Assembly (NCBI GenBank): GCA_028287115.1
Contig: JAQBQF010000091.1
Coordinates: forward strand, 38,935 to 102,934
Length of the DNA stretch: 64,000 nt
Direction: 5' to 3'
Source of the DNA: Myxococcales bacterium
GTDB lineage: Bacteria; Myxococcota_A; Polyangia; Haliangiales; Haliangiaceae
Shown piece after piece: positions 35,755 through 44,706 of this stretch (positions within the stretch are counted from its first letter, which is position 1; every line of letters begins with the position of its first letter). The position numbers and the translations under genes were made by a program. The notes under the pieces were generated by a model. That model was not told where the DNA came from and ran no database searches. It saw nothing but the letters and a program-made list of their open reading frames with translations.

Positions 35755-36828
35755 ATGACCCGTCCTTATCAGGGTGCATTAATTGGATTCGGATTCATCG
35801 CAGAGAAGGGCCACATCCCGGCCTACCTCGCCGCGCCCGGCATGTTCGAGATTGTTGCCGTTGCCGATGTCTGCGCCGCACGTCGTGAGAAGGCGCGCCA
35901 AGTCCTGCCCAAAGCTCGTATCTATTCCGACACCAAGACGCTGCTCGCCGCCGAGGCACGCAATCTCGACTTCGTCGATATCGCGACACCGCCTTGCGAC
36001 CATGCCGCCATCGCGCATGCCGCGTTCGATCACTCGCTGCACGTGTTCTGCGAGAAGCCGATCACGACGAGTGCCGCGGATGCGCGCTCGTTGCTCGACC
36101 ACGCGCAGCAAGCCAAGCGCGTGTTCTTCCCATCGCATAACTACAAGCACGCGCCGGTGATCAAGGCGATCCGCGAGACGCTCGAGACCGGAGAGCTCGG
36201 TGCGATTCACCTCGTGACGCTCGACACGTTCCGCACGACCCACGCAAAGGGCGTTGCCGAGTGGCAGCCCGATTGGCGCCGCCAGCGCAAGACCTCGGGC
36301 GGCGGCATCGCGATGGATCACGGCAGCCACACGTTCTACCTCGCGTTCGACTGGCTCGCGGCCGAGCCGACATCGATCAACGCGAAGATGTCGAACCTGT
36401 CGACGTTCGACACCGAAGACAACTTCAGCTGCACCGTCACGTTCCCGACCGGGATCGCAGTCGCGCAGCTCACGTGGAACTCGGGCTTCCGCAAGGTCAT
36501 TTACACGATCCACGGCGAGAACGGCGCGATCAAAGTCGAGGACGACGACATCGAGATCCACCGCAAGCGCGCGGGCGGCAAGATCGACGTCGAGAAGCTG
36601 TCGGCGGCCTCGCACTGGATGGACGCCTCGCACGCCGAATGGTTCAAGGCGCTGCAGCTCGACTTCGTCGCCGCGATTCGCAAGGGCGAGTGGGTCGGTC
36701 GCGAAGCTCGCGATGCCGCGATGTGCGTGACGCTGATCGAGACGGCTTACGCCTCGGCTCGCGCCGATGGTCGCCAGCTCGAGCTGACGCCAGCTCGCGC
36801 GACAGAACGCGCGGCCAAGGCGGGGTAG
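35755..36828 (+). CDS. Gfo/Idh/MocA-family oxidoreductase
   Basis: 357 aa. An N-terminal Rossmann domain (GFGFIAEKGHIPAYL) and the family EKP motif in FCEKPITT with catalytic-Lys position are present, followed by a C-terminal alpha/beta domain (GGGIAMDHGSHTFYLAFDW). Members oxidise or reduce sugars and cyclitols with NAD(P). It starts a cluster with a CDP-alcohol phosphatidyltransferase 7 nt downstream and then an aminotransferase, suggesting a role in making a sugar- or inositol-type lipid head group rather than catabolism; inference. Confidence 0.93.
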   Translation: MTRPYQGALIGFGFIAEKGHIPAYLAAPGMFEIVAVADVCAARREKARQVLPKARIYSDTKTLLAAEARNLDFVDIATPPCDHAAIAHAAFDHSLHVFCEKPITTSAADARSLLDHAQQAKRVFFPSHNYKHAPVIKAIRETLETGELGAIHLVTLDTFRTTHAKGVAEWQPDWRRQRKTSGGGIAMDHGSHTFYLAFDWLAAEPTSINAKMSNLSTFDTEDNFSCTVTFPTGIAVAQLTWNSGFRKVIYTIHGENGAIKVEDDDIEIHRKRAGGKIDVEKLSAASHWMDASHAEWFKALQLDFVAAIRKGEWVGREARDAAMCVTLIETAYASARADGRQLELTPARATERAAKAG

Positions 36829-36835
36829 TTCCCGC

Positions 36836-37594
36836 GTGGTCGTCAAGGACATCTACTTCGTCTGGACGCTCGCCGCGCTCGCCGGCTTCGCGGCGGTCGC
36901 CTACGCCGTCCGCATCGCGGTCCGCGGCGTCGCTCGTAGCGAGCGCGTGAGCCGGATCGGCGGCACGGCGATCCTCGGCCAGAGCGTGATGGACTGGACG
37001 TACTGGGCAGTCGAGCCGATCGTCGGGGTGTTCGTGTCGCTTGGCATCACGCCCAATGGCGTGACGTGGACGGCGCTGGTGCTCGGCTCCGGTGCCGGCG
37101 TCGCGCTCGGGTTCGGCTGGTTTGGACTCGCGACCCTCCTCGCGACGATGTCGACCATCTTCGACATCCTCGACGGCCAGGTCGCCCGGATGACGAACAC
37201 CGGCAGCAACAAAGGTGAGCTGCTCGACGCGGCGATCGATCGCTACACCGAGTTTGCGTTCCTCGCAGGTCTCGCGGTGTTCTTCCACAACTCGGTTCCG
37301 CTGCTCGCGCTGACGCTCGGGGCGCTGCTCGCGAGCTTCATGGTGAGCTACGCGAGCGCGAAGGCCGAAGCGCTGCAGGTGACACCGCCGCGCGGCCTGA
37401 TGCGCCGCCATGAGAGATCTACCTACTTGATCGTCGGCGCGGGGTTCAGCGCGATGTTCGGCGGCTGGCTCACCGCGCGGTTCCCAGATCTGCCGTGGTA
37501 CTCGTTCGAGCTGCTCGCCATCGCGTGCGTCGCCGTGATCGGCAACTTCGCTGCGGTGCAAAGACTCGTACGCGTCGGCCGCGCCTTGAAGTAG
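36836..37594 (+). CDS. CDP-alcohol phosphatidyltransferase
   Basis: 252 aa from GTG 36836. The CDP-alcohol phosphotransferase signature is complete: DGQVARMTNTGSNKGELLD AAID with the DG, AR, G, D and D of the D(x)2DG(x)2AR(x)8G(x)3D(x)3D pattern. About six membrane helices. These enzymes condense CDP-diacylglycerol or another CDP-alcohol with an acceptor such as inositol phosphate, glycerol phosphate or serine; the acceptor here is unknown. The 7-nt gap from the oxidoreductase makes co-transcription very likely. Confidence 0.92.
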   Translation: MVVKDIYFVWTLAALAGFAAVAYAVRIAVRGVARSERVSRIGGTAILGQSVMDWTYWAVEPIVGVFVSLGITPNGVTWTALVLGSGAGVALGFGWFGLATLLATMSTIFDILDGQVARMTNTGSNKGELLDAAIDRYTEFAFLAGLAVFFHNSVPLLALTLGALLASFMVSYASAKAEALQVTPPRGLMRRHERSTYLIVGAGFSAMFGGWLTARFPDLPWYSFELLAIACVAVIGNFAAVQRLVRVGRALK

Positions 37595-37605
37595 CGCCGC
37601 CTGCC

Positions 37606-37658
37606 GGTTTGAGGTCGAGCGATGGTTTGATGTGGAGCGATGGTTTGAGGTAATAGAT
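37606..37658 (+). repeat. Three direct 18-bp repeats before the aminotransferase
   Basis: Units starting GGTTTGA begin at 37606, 37624 and 37642; the first two match at 16 of 18 positions (GAGGTC versus GATGTG in the middle) and the third is truncated. They fill most of the 75-bp gap before the ATG at 37669 and could be regulator binding sites or a slippage product. Confidence 0.75.
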
Positions 37659-37668
37659 CCGTTCCCGC

Positions 37669-39030
37669 ATGCCTCAGCCCGTCAACCAGAACCGCTCGAT
37701 CAAGACCGCGATCCCAGGTCCGAAGAGCCAGGCGCTGCGCGTTCGCGAGGACTCGCACCTCGCACCGGGCGCCCAGGGCTATGCGCTGTCGGCGGGAATC
37801 GTCGTCGACAAAGCGCAGGGTACGACGATCACGGATGTCGACGGCAACGAGTTCATCGACTTCATCGGCGGGATCGCCGTCGGCGCTCTCGGCCATTCCC
37901 ACCCGGTCTGGGTCGAGGCGATCCAGAAGCAGGCCGCGCGGGCGGCGGTCGGCTCGCTGACCAGCGAGGCGCGCGTCGAGCTGTTCGAGCGGTTCGCGAA
38001 GCACGCGCCCGCGAATGGCGTCCACCGCCTCCAGATGTACTCCGGCGGCGCCGAGGCGGTCGAGAGCGCGCTGCGCCTCGCGAAGTCGCACACCGGCAAG
38101 TACGAGTTCGTGAGCTGCTGGGGCGGTTTTCACGGCAAGACGATGGGCGCGCTGTCGCTGATGGGCTCGACGTTCAAGGACAAGCTCGGCCCGATGGTGC
38201 CGGGCAGCCATCAGGTGCCTTACGCCGACTGCTATCGCTGCCCGATCGGCCTTTCGTATCCGAGCTGCGGCATCGCGTGCGCGGACGTCGCGCGCAAGTA
38301 CGTCAAGACCGCGACCGCGGGCGCCGTCGCCGGCGTGATCGTCGAGCCGATGCAGGGCACCGCGGGCAACATCGTGCCTCCGAAAGAGTTTCTGCCCGCG
38401 ATGAAGTCGATCGCGGAAGAAGTCGGCGCGCTGTTCATCGCGGATGAAATGATCACCGGGCTCGGCCGCACCGGCACGTGGTGGGGCATCGAGCACACCG
38501 GCGTGGTTCCGGACATCGTGACGATCGGCAAGGCGGTCGGCGGCGGCTTCCCGCTCTCGGCGCTCGCCACGACCGACGAGATCAGCAAGGCGAAGCCGTG
38601 GTCGAACGCGTCCGGTAGCTCGTCGAGCTACGGCGGAAATCCGCTCGCGGCCGCGGCCGGCGCGGCGTCGCTGAAGATCATCGAAGAAGAAAACCTGGTC
38701 GAGAACTCTCGGCGGGTCGGCGCGCTGATGCTGCGCGAGCTCGAGACCTGGGTCGACAAGTATTCGTTCGTCGGCCACGCGCGCGGCTCGGGCATGTTCA
38801 TGGCGCTCGAGCTGGACAGCGACAAGATCAAGAAGACGCCGCTTACCCGCAAGATCACCGAGCGGAACTTCCAGGAGTGCGTGCGCCGCGGCCTGCTCAC
38901 GATGAGCTACTCGGCGAGCTTCCGGCTCCAGCCGCCGCTGACGACCGACGAAGCGACCGCGATGAACGGGCTGGCAGCGCTGCGCGAGGTGTTCGACCTC
39001 GTCGAGCGCGAAGCCTGGTGGCGACCGTAA
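37669..39030 (+). CDS. Class III PLP-dependent aminotransferase
   Basis: 453 aa from ATG 37669. Fold type I class III (omega-amino) signature: GGAEAVESALRLAK, GGFHGKTMGALS, FIADEMITGLGRTG and PLP lysine in VTIGKAVGGGFPLSAL. Members include GABA, ornithine and acetylornithine aminotransferases and sugar/cyclitol ones. A Cys-rich stretch YADCYRCPIGLSYPSCGIACADV at about 185-205 is notable. Position after the oxidoreductase and lipid transferase hints at amination of a head group. No RBS of good quality is visible. Confidence 0.91.
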   Translation: MPQPVNQNRSIKTAIPGPKSQALRVREDSHLAPGAQGYALSAGIVVDKAQGTTITDVDGNEFIDFIGGIAVGALGHSHPVWVEAIQKQAARAAVGSLTSEARVELFERFAKHAPANGVHRLQMYSGGAEAVESALRLAKSHTGKYEFVSCWGGFHGKTMGALSLMGSTFKDKLGPMVPGSHQVPYADCYRCPIGLSYPSCGIACADVARKYVKTATAGAVAGVIVEPMQGTAGNIVPPKEFLPAMKSIAEEVGALFIADEMITGLGRTGTWWGIEHTGVVPDIVTIGKAVGGGFPLSALATTDEISKAKPWSNASGSSSSYGGNPLAAAAGAASLKIIEEENLVENSRRVGALMLRELETWVDKYSFVGHARGSGMFMALELDSDKIKKTPLTRKITERNFQECVRRGLLTMSYSASFRLQPPLTTDEATAMNGLAALREVFDLVEREAWWRP

Positions 39031-39035
39031 TCGAG

Positions 39036-39590
39036 CTAGATGTGCGAAGGCGGCGGGACGTAGCGGCCTTCGGCGAACATCCGATCGACCTCCGGTAGCA
39101 CCTCGGCACGCGCCTGGATGATCGAGCGATCGATCTCTGACTTGAACCACAGAAGGTAGAGAAACCCGCCGCCGGCGCCGATCGCGAGCAGGATCAGGAG
39201 CACCGGCACGCCACCGCCGGACAGCGAGAGCGCGAGCCCACCGAAGGCCATGCCGGCGGCGAGCTTCGACTTGCCGACGAGCATCTTCCATTTGGTGCTG
39301 ATGCCCATGCCTGCGGCGTCGTACGTCGGAAGGCTCGTCGCCGTGATCACGGCGAGATCGTTCGTCTTGGCCATCGCGAGCGCTTTGATCACGGTGCCGA
39401 TCGCTTCGTAGAACGTGCCCGGCTTGGTCCGGCATACCAGCATCGCGTGTGCCGGGTTCGTGCGAAGGAGCTGGGTCAGCGTCACTCGCGCGAACATGTA
39501 CTTCACGTTGCCCGCGATCGCTGCGATCACCGAGACCGCGATCATGCCGGTACCGGCGATCGCGAGCACGTACGCGAGGATCTCCTTCAC
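39036..39590 (-). CDS. Small membrane protein of unknown function
   Basis: 184 aa with hydrophobic helices at about 5-28 and 115-150, a hydrophilic middle part (TKPGTFYEAIGTVIKALAMAKTNDLAV) and a charged C-terminus. No recognised domain; a MotA/ExbB-like proton-channel relative is a possibility from the helix-loop pattern but I see no signature. It starts 9 nt after the MMPL transporter stop, so it probably belongs to that operon. Confidence 0.7.
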   Translation of the reverse strand: MKEILAYVLAIAGTGMIAVSVIAAIAGNVKYMFARVTLTQLLRTNPAHAMLVCRTKPGTFYEAIGTVIKALAMAKTNDLAVITATSLPTYDAAGMGISTKWKMLVGKSKLAAGMAFGGLALSLSGGGVPVLLILLAIGAGGGFLYLLWFKSEIDRSIIQARAEVLPEVDRMFAEGRYVPPPSHI

Positions 39591-39599
39591 ACCGCGATC

Positions 39600-42056
39600 C
39601 TATCGCGTGCGACGGCCGAGCGCGAGCATCGCGGGCACGACCACGAGTGCGGTCGCCACACAAGTCACCTCACCGATCAGCGACGCGGTCCCGAATCCGC
39701 GGATCGCGAGGTTCTCGCTGACCAGCAGCGAGCCGTAGCCGATGATCGTCGTCAGCGAGCACACGAACACGGCGCTGCCGCTCGTGCGGAGCGTCGCGAG
39801 TGGATCGGGATCGTCGTCGTGGTCGTGGCGATGCGCGACGTTGATCGCGTAATCGACCCCGAGGCCGAGCGTGATCGGCAGCGCGACGAAATCGAGGAAG
39901 TTCACCTTGAGGCCGAGCAGCGCGCACACCGCGACCATCAACACCGATCCGGCGACCGTCGCGACGAGCACCGCGGCGGCGCGCCGATTCCGACCGACGA
40001 GCAGCACGACCATGATCGCCAGGCCGCACGCCGCGAGCAGCGTCACGAACGGCCCATCGCGGCCGATCGACTGGATGATGTCGGCGAAGATCACGCTGCC
40101 GCCCGAGGTCGTGACGACCCCGCCGCCCGGCAGATCGAGGCGGCGCACGGTCGACGCGAACTTGATCATGTCGTGACCGTTCCATTCGTCGAACTTGTTC
40201 GAGGTCTGCAGCGCGATCATCAGGCCGACGTTGCCGTTCTTCTCGGTCAGCAGCTCGCGGATGCTCGCCGGCAGCATGTCCGCGGTCACCGGTTCGATCG
40301 TGTCGGGCGGCCGCAGCTCCGCGAGGTCGGCGCGCTCTTTGTCATCGAGCGCAGCGAGGGCCTCATCGTCGAGCATTGTGCGGATCTCGCCGAGCACGGC
40401 GATCTTCTCCGGCTGGTGCTCGGGCACGACGTCGAGGATCGAGCGGATCTGGCCGACGACCCGGCGACCGGGATCCCGGTCGCCGAGGGCGCGCACGATC
40501 TTCGCGACCTGCTCGGGTCGGTCCGCGGCGATGTAGGTCGGGCCCGCGTAGCCACGGCCGAAGGTGTCATCGGAGAGCTTCATCCAGGCGCGAGCCGTCT
40601 TCGCGTCGTCTCCGACAGAGCGAAGCTGCTTGATGTCGTACTCGAACGGATCCGAGGCGACGTAGCGAACGACCATCACGCTCGCGACGACTCCGAGCGC
40701 GAGCGCGACCGCGCACACGACGTGCGGCCGGCGAAACCCGACGAGCCACACCAGCGTCGCGCCGACAAACGGCGTGCCGTGATACGTGCGCGTCGATCGC
40801 CCCCAGCGGAGCAGCAGCGCCGGCAGGAGCAAGAACGTCGCGATCCAGCACAGCTGCATGCCGATCGCGCCGATCACCGCGAAGTCGGCGAAACCTTTGA
40901 AGCTCGTCGCGGCGAGCGAGCCGTAGGCGATCGAAGCGCCGAGCGAGGCGACCGCGGTCGGTCGTAGCGTGCCGACGATCGCCTCCGCGAGCGCTTCGTC
41001 GACGTCGTGCCGCTTGCGCTCTTCGAGGTAGCGCGCGATCAGCAAGATCCCGTAATTGACGCCGTTGCCGGCGATGATCGCGCCGAGGAACGCGGTCGCC
41101 GCGTTGAGGTGCCCGACGGTGAGAGCAGCGGCACCGAACGCCGCGGCCGAGGCGATCGCGAGCGTCACGATCAAGAGGACCAGGAGCGTCGCGCTACGGA
41201 AGTACAGCGCGAGCACGAGCGCGACGAGCAGCGCGGTCACGATGCTCGACAACACAATCCCTTTCGAGATCGCCGCGTGCTCCGCGAGCGCCGTGATGTT
41301 GCCGCCGCAGTAACCCATCGCGACGCCCGGATGCGCGGCGATCACGGTGGCCCGCAGCTTGTCGAGCTCGGCTACGAGCAGCTTGCCACGGCCGACGTCT
41401 GTCGACGCGAACGGGATGCGGACCTCGATCATCGCGGTCTTGCCGTCGGCGCTGATGTGGTTCGAGCGATCGAGCTGGCGTTCGGCATCGCGGCGGCGCG
41501 TCCGCAGGTCTTCGAGCTCGCGCTTGGCGGTCGCATCACCCCCCTCCGGGGGTTCCGCGGCATCCTCGGCCGCGCGATCCTCGAGGTCGACGTAGAGCGG
41601 ATTGGCCGCGAGCTTGGCAGCGGCGATCCGTTGCTTCAGTGCGTCGCGCGCCTTCACGAGGTCTTCGAGAGGGACGTAGATCTGGCGGTGCGCTCGCAGG
41701 AACGCGCGGATCTCGACGTCGTCGTCCTCGACCTGCTGGACGAGATCCTTCGGCAGCGCGCGGATCCCCGCGACCATCTCGTGAGCTGCCGCGGCACGCG
41801 CCTCGGACGTCGGCGCCGTGACCACGACGAGCACGGTGTCCGCGGTCTTGACGCGCGCTTCGAGCTTGCGAAGATCGACGACCGCCGGGGCGTCTTGCGG
41901 TAGCAGGTACGAGAAATCAGCGAACAGCGGCAGCCGAAACGCGATCAAGTAGACCGAAACGACGAGCACCGCGAGATGGCCCCCGATGATCGCGAGCGAG
42001 TGCTGGCGAACCCACGCGACGTAACGGCGTGCAAGCCCTGTAGGAAGATGTGCCAT
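39600..42056 (-). CDS. MMPL/RND-superfamily transporter
   Basis: 818 aa. Two repeats of one helix, a large periplasmic loop and five helices, as in HpnN/MmpL proteins. Landmarks: N-terminal RQHSLAIIGGHLAVLVVSVYL, FADFSYLLPQDAPAVVDLRKLE, NPLYVDLE, GAIIAGNGVNYGILLIARYLEE and FLDFVALPITLGLGVDYAINVAHR. These proteins move hydrophobic lipids or hopanoids across the envelope. Paralogue of the gene at 49392-51797. Divergent from the salvage operon, 154 bp apart. Confidence 0.92.
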   Translation of the reverse strand: MAHLPTGLARRYVAWVRQHSLAIIGGHLAVLVVSVYLIAFRLPLFADFSYLLPQDAPAVVDLRKLEARVKTADTVLVVVTAPTSEARAAAAHEMVAGIRALPKDLVQQVEDDDVEIRAFLRAHRQIYVPLEDLVKARDALKQRIAAAKLAANPLYVDLEDRAAEDAAEPPEGGDATAKRELEDLRTRRRDAERQLDRSNHISADGKTAMIEVRIPFASTDVGRGKLLVAELDKLRATVIAAHPGVAMGYCGGNITALAEHAAISKGIVLSSIVTALLVALVLALYFRSATLLVLLIVTLAIASAAAFGAAALTVGHLNAATAFLGAIIAGNGVNYGILLIARYLEERKRHDVDEALAEAIVGTLRPTAVASLGASIAYGSLAATSFKGFADFAVIGAIGMQLCWIATFLLLPALLLRWGRSTRTYHGTPFVGATLVWLVGFRRPHVVCAVALALGVVASVMVVRYVASDPFEYDIKQLRSVGDDAKTARAWMKLSDDTFGRGYAGPTYIAADRPEQVAKIVRALGDRDPGRRVVGQIRSILDVVPEHQPEKIAVLGEIRTMLDDEALAALDDKERADLAELRPPDTIEPVTADMLPASIRELLTEKNGNVGLMIALQTSNKFDEWNGHDMIKFASTVRRLDLPGGGVVTTSGGSVIFADIIQSIGRDGPFVTLLAACGLAIMVVLLVGRNRRAAAVLVATVAGSVLMVAVCALLGLKVNFLDFVALPITLGLGVDYAINVAHRHDHDDDPDPLATLRTSGSAVFVCSLTTIIGYGSLLVSENLAIRGFGTASLIGEVTCVATALVVVPAMLALGRRTR

Positions 42057-42210
42057 GCGTCGTCAGTCCCACTTGCCAGCGTTCGCCGGCGCGTTCTATC
42101 TCGGGCGTGGCTGCGGCCGAGCGACGCTCGCGCGCACAATAGAGTCGCGCGCGACTTCGAGTCAACGCCGGCCGTGACACGCGAAACCGGTGCATGGTAA
42201 TCCGGTACCA

Positions 42211-43101
42211 ATGTCGACCCCCAATCTCATCGGCATCGTCGGCGGTACCGGGCTCTACGATCTCGAAGGGCTTACCGATCAACGGTGGGTCCGCGTGGAC
42301 TCGCCGTTCGGCACGCCATCGGACTCGCTGCTGTTTGGCCGGTTCGGCGACCAGCAGATCGTGTTCCTGCCGCGCCATGGCCGCGGCCATCGCATCCCGC
42401 CACACGAGATTAACTTCGCGGCGAATATCGATGCACTCAAGCGCTCCGGTGTGACCTCGGTGATCTCGGTCTCGGCCGTGGGCTCGCTCCGCGCCGACCT
42501 GCCGCCAGGCACGTTCGTGATCGTCGATCAGCTGATCGATCGCACGCTGCGCCGGCCGAAGACGTTCTTCGGGACCGGCCTCGTCGCCCACGTCTCGATG
42601 GGGCACCCGACGTGCCGGCGCCTGATGGATCACCTCGCGACTTCGGGGAAAGACCTCAACCTTCCCGTCGTCAAAGGCGGCACCTATGTCGTCATGGAAG
42701 GTCCGCAGTTCTCGAGCCTCGCCGAGTCCGAGCTGCATCGCGGCTTCAAGGCGGATGTGATCGGCATGACGAACATGCCCGAGGCCAAGCTCGCGCGCGA
42801 GGCGGAGCTCTGCTACGCGACGGTCGCGATGGTCACGGACTTCGACTGTTGGCATCCGGATCACGACCACGTCGAGGTCTCCGACGTGATCAAGGTGATG
42901 CACGCGAACTCGGACATGGCGCGCCGCCTGCTACAGCACGTGATCCCGCGCGTCGGCGCCGACACGGGCCTCTGCAAGTACGGGTGCGATCGCGCGCTCG
43001 AGAATGCGATCCTGACCGCACCGGAAGCGCGCGACGCCGAGATGTGCAAACGTCTCGATGCCGTCGCTGGCCGTGTTCTTCGCCGAGGAGCTAGCTCGTG
43101 A
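42211..43101 (+). CDS. mtnP: S-methyl-5'-thioadenosine phosphorylase
   Basis: 296 aa from ATG 42211; the frame is open 21 nt further up. PNP/MTAP family: IGIVGGTGLYDLEGL, LPRHGRGHRIPPHEINFAANI, ISVSAVGSL and EGPQFSSLAES with the conserved MTAP pattern and IGMTNMPEAKLAREAELCYATVAMVTDFDCW. It splits methylthioadenosine to adenine and 5-methylthioribose-1-phosphate. First gene of a four-gene operon, overlapping apt by 4 nt. The C-terminal GCDRALENAI is usual. Confidence 0.96.
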   Translation: MSTPNLIGIVGGTGLYDLEGLTDQRWVRVDSPFGTPSDSLLFGRFGDQQIVFLPRHGRGHRIPPHEINFAANIDALKRSGVTSVISVSAVGSLRADLPPGTFVIVDQLIDRTLRRPKTFFGTGLVAHVSMGHPTCRRLMDHLATSGKDLNLPVVKGGTYVVMEGPQFSSLAESELHRGFKADVIGMTNMPEAKLAREAELCYATVAMVTDFDCWHPDHDHVEVSDVIKVMHANSDMARRLLQHVIPRVGADTGLCKYGCDRALENAILTAPEARDAEMCKRLDAVAGRVLRRGASS

Positions 43102-43628
43102 ACTTCAAGTCTTTGATCCGGACCGTTCCCGATTTTCCCAAGCCGGGGATTCGCTTCCGCGACATCACGCCGCTGCTCGCGAGCGGCACGGGCTTTCGCC
43201 ACGTGATCGCGGTGCTCGCGGATCGCTACGCCGGCAAGGTCGACAAGGTCGTCGGTATCGAAGCGCGCGGCTTCATCTTCGGCGCGGCGCTCGCGCACTC
43301 GATCGAGGCGGGCTTCGTACCGATTCGCAAGCCGGGCAAGCTGCCGGCCCCCGCGTTCGGTCACGACTACGCGCTCGAGTACGGCACGAACCGGATCGAA
43401 GTTCACGTCGATGGTCTCGTCAAAGGCGAGCGCGTCGTCGTGATCGACGACCTGCTCGCGACCGGCGGGACCGCGCTAGCGGCACTGTCGCTGGTCGAAC
43501 GATGCGGCGCGAGCGTCGTCGAGACTGCGTTCGTGATCGAGCTCCTCGATCTACCGGGCCGCAAGCGGATCGAAGAGCGCGGGACGCGGGTCCACGCCTT
43601 GTGCGGGTTTATCGAAGATGAAGGTTGA
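43098..43628 (+). CDS. apt: Adenine phosphoribosyltransferase
   Basis: 176 aa from GTG 43098, overlapping the stop of mtnP. PRPP loop VVVIDDLLATGGTALAA and GIEARGFIFG are the Apt signatures. It recycles the adenine released by MTA phosphorylase into AMP, so its place between mtnP and mtnA makes metabolic sense. Its stop overlaps mtnA by 11 nt. Confidence 0.97.
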   Translation: MNFKSLIRTVPDFPKPGIRFRDITPLLASGTGFRHVIAVLADRYAGKVDKVVGIEARGFIFGAALAHSIEAGFVPIRKPGKLPAPAFGHDYALEYGTNRIEVHVDGLVKGERVVVIDDLLATGGTALAALSLVERCGASVVETAFVIELLDLPGRKRIEERGTRVHALCGFIEDEG

Positions 43629-44706
43629 AGGCCGCTGGCGGCGCGCGATCGAGCTCCACGATGACCGAGTCTCGGTGCTCGTGCTCGATCAAGCGCGGCT
43701 GCCGTACGAGATCAAATGGATGCGGCTTGCGGAGCTCGAGCACGTCGCTCGCGCGATCCGCGACATGCACATTCGCGGCGCTCCGCTGATCGGCGCGACC
43801 GCGGCGTACGGCATCGCGATCGCGATGCGCGCGGATCCGAGCGATGCCGGTCTCGACCACGCGGAGGCCGTGCTCGCAGCGACCCGGCCGACCGCGATCA
43901 ACCTGCGCTGGGCACTCGGCGCGATGCGCTCGATCCTCGCGCCGCTGGCGCCGTCGGCGCGCAGCGAGGCTGCGATGAAGGCGGCCGCGAAGATCTGCGA
44001 TGACGACGCGGCGCAGTGCGAAGCGATCGGCCGTCACGGTGTCGAGCTGATCCGTGCCGCCGCCAAGCGTGCCGGCGACCGTCCCGTGCGCGTGCTGACG
44101 CATTGCAACGCCGGCTGGCTCGCGACCGTCGATTGGGGCACCGCGATCGCGCCGATCTACAAGGCGCACGAAGAGGGCATCCCGGTGCACGTGTGGGTCG
44201 ACGAGACGCGCCCGCGCAATCAGGGCCTGCTCACCGCGTGGGAGCTCGTCCAGCACGGCGTGCCGCACACGGTGATCGCCGACAACGCCGGCGGCCACCT
44301 CATGCAACGAGGCGAGGTCGACCTGTGCATCGTCGGCACCGACCGCACGACGCGCAACGGCGACGTCTGCAACAAGATCGGGACCTACCTCAAGGCGCTC
44401 GCCGCACACGACAATCGGATTCCGTTCTATGCGGCGGTGCCCGGGACGAGCATCGACTGGACGGTCGGCGAGCCGGAAGAAATTCCGATCGAAGAGCGCA
44501 ATGCCGACGAGGTTCGGTTCGTCAGCGGCCGCGGCAGTGATGGGATGCCCGCGCGCGTCGAGATCGTCGGCAACGCGAGCGCCGTCGCCAATCCCGCGTT
44601 CGACGTGACTCCGAGGCGCCTGATGACCGGTCTCATCACGGAGCGCGGGATCGCGCGTGCGTCGCGCGAGGGCCTCGGCATCCTGTACCCGGAGCTCTCG
44701 ACATGA
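43618..44706 (+). CDS. mtnA: 5-methylthioribose-1-phosphate isomerase
   Basis: 362 aa. RGAPLIGATAAYG, HCNAGWLATVDWGTA, ETRPRNQGLLTAWEL and TDRTTRNGDVCNKIGTYLKALAA carry the catalytic Cys and Asp of MtnA (an eIF2B-alpha-like fold). It converts 5-methylthioribose-1-phosphate to 5-methylthioribulose-1-phosphate. Overlaps apt upstream and the aldolase by 4 nt downstream. Confidence 0.97.
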   Translation: MKVEGRWRRAIELHDDRVSVLVLDQARLPYEIKWMRLAELEHVARAIRDMHIRGAPLIGATAAYGIAIAMRADPSDAGLDHAEAVLAATRPTAINLRWALGAMRSILAPLAPSARSEAAMKAAAKICDDDAAQCEAIGRHGVELIRAAAKRAGDRPVRVLTHCNAGWLATVDWGTAIAPIYKAHEEGIPVHVWVDETRPRNQGLLTAWELVQHGVPHTVIADNAGGHLMQRGEVDLCIVGTDRTTRNGDVCNKIGTYLKALAAHDNRIPFYAAVPGTSIDWTVGEPEEIPIEERNADEVRFVSGRGSDGMPARVEIVGNASAVANPAFDVTPRRLMTGLITERGIARASREGLGILYPELST

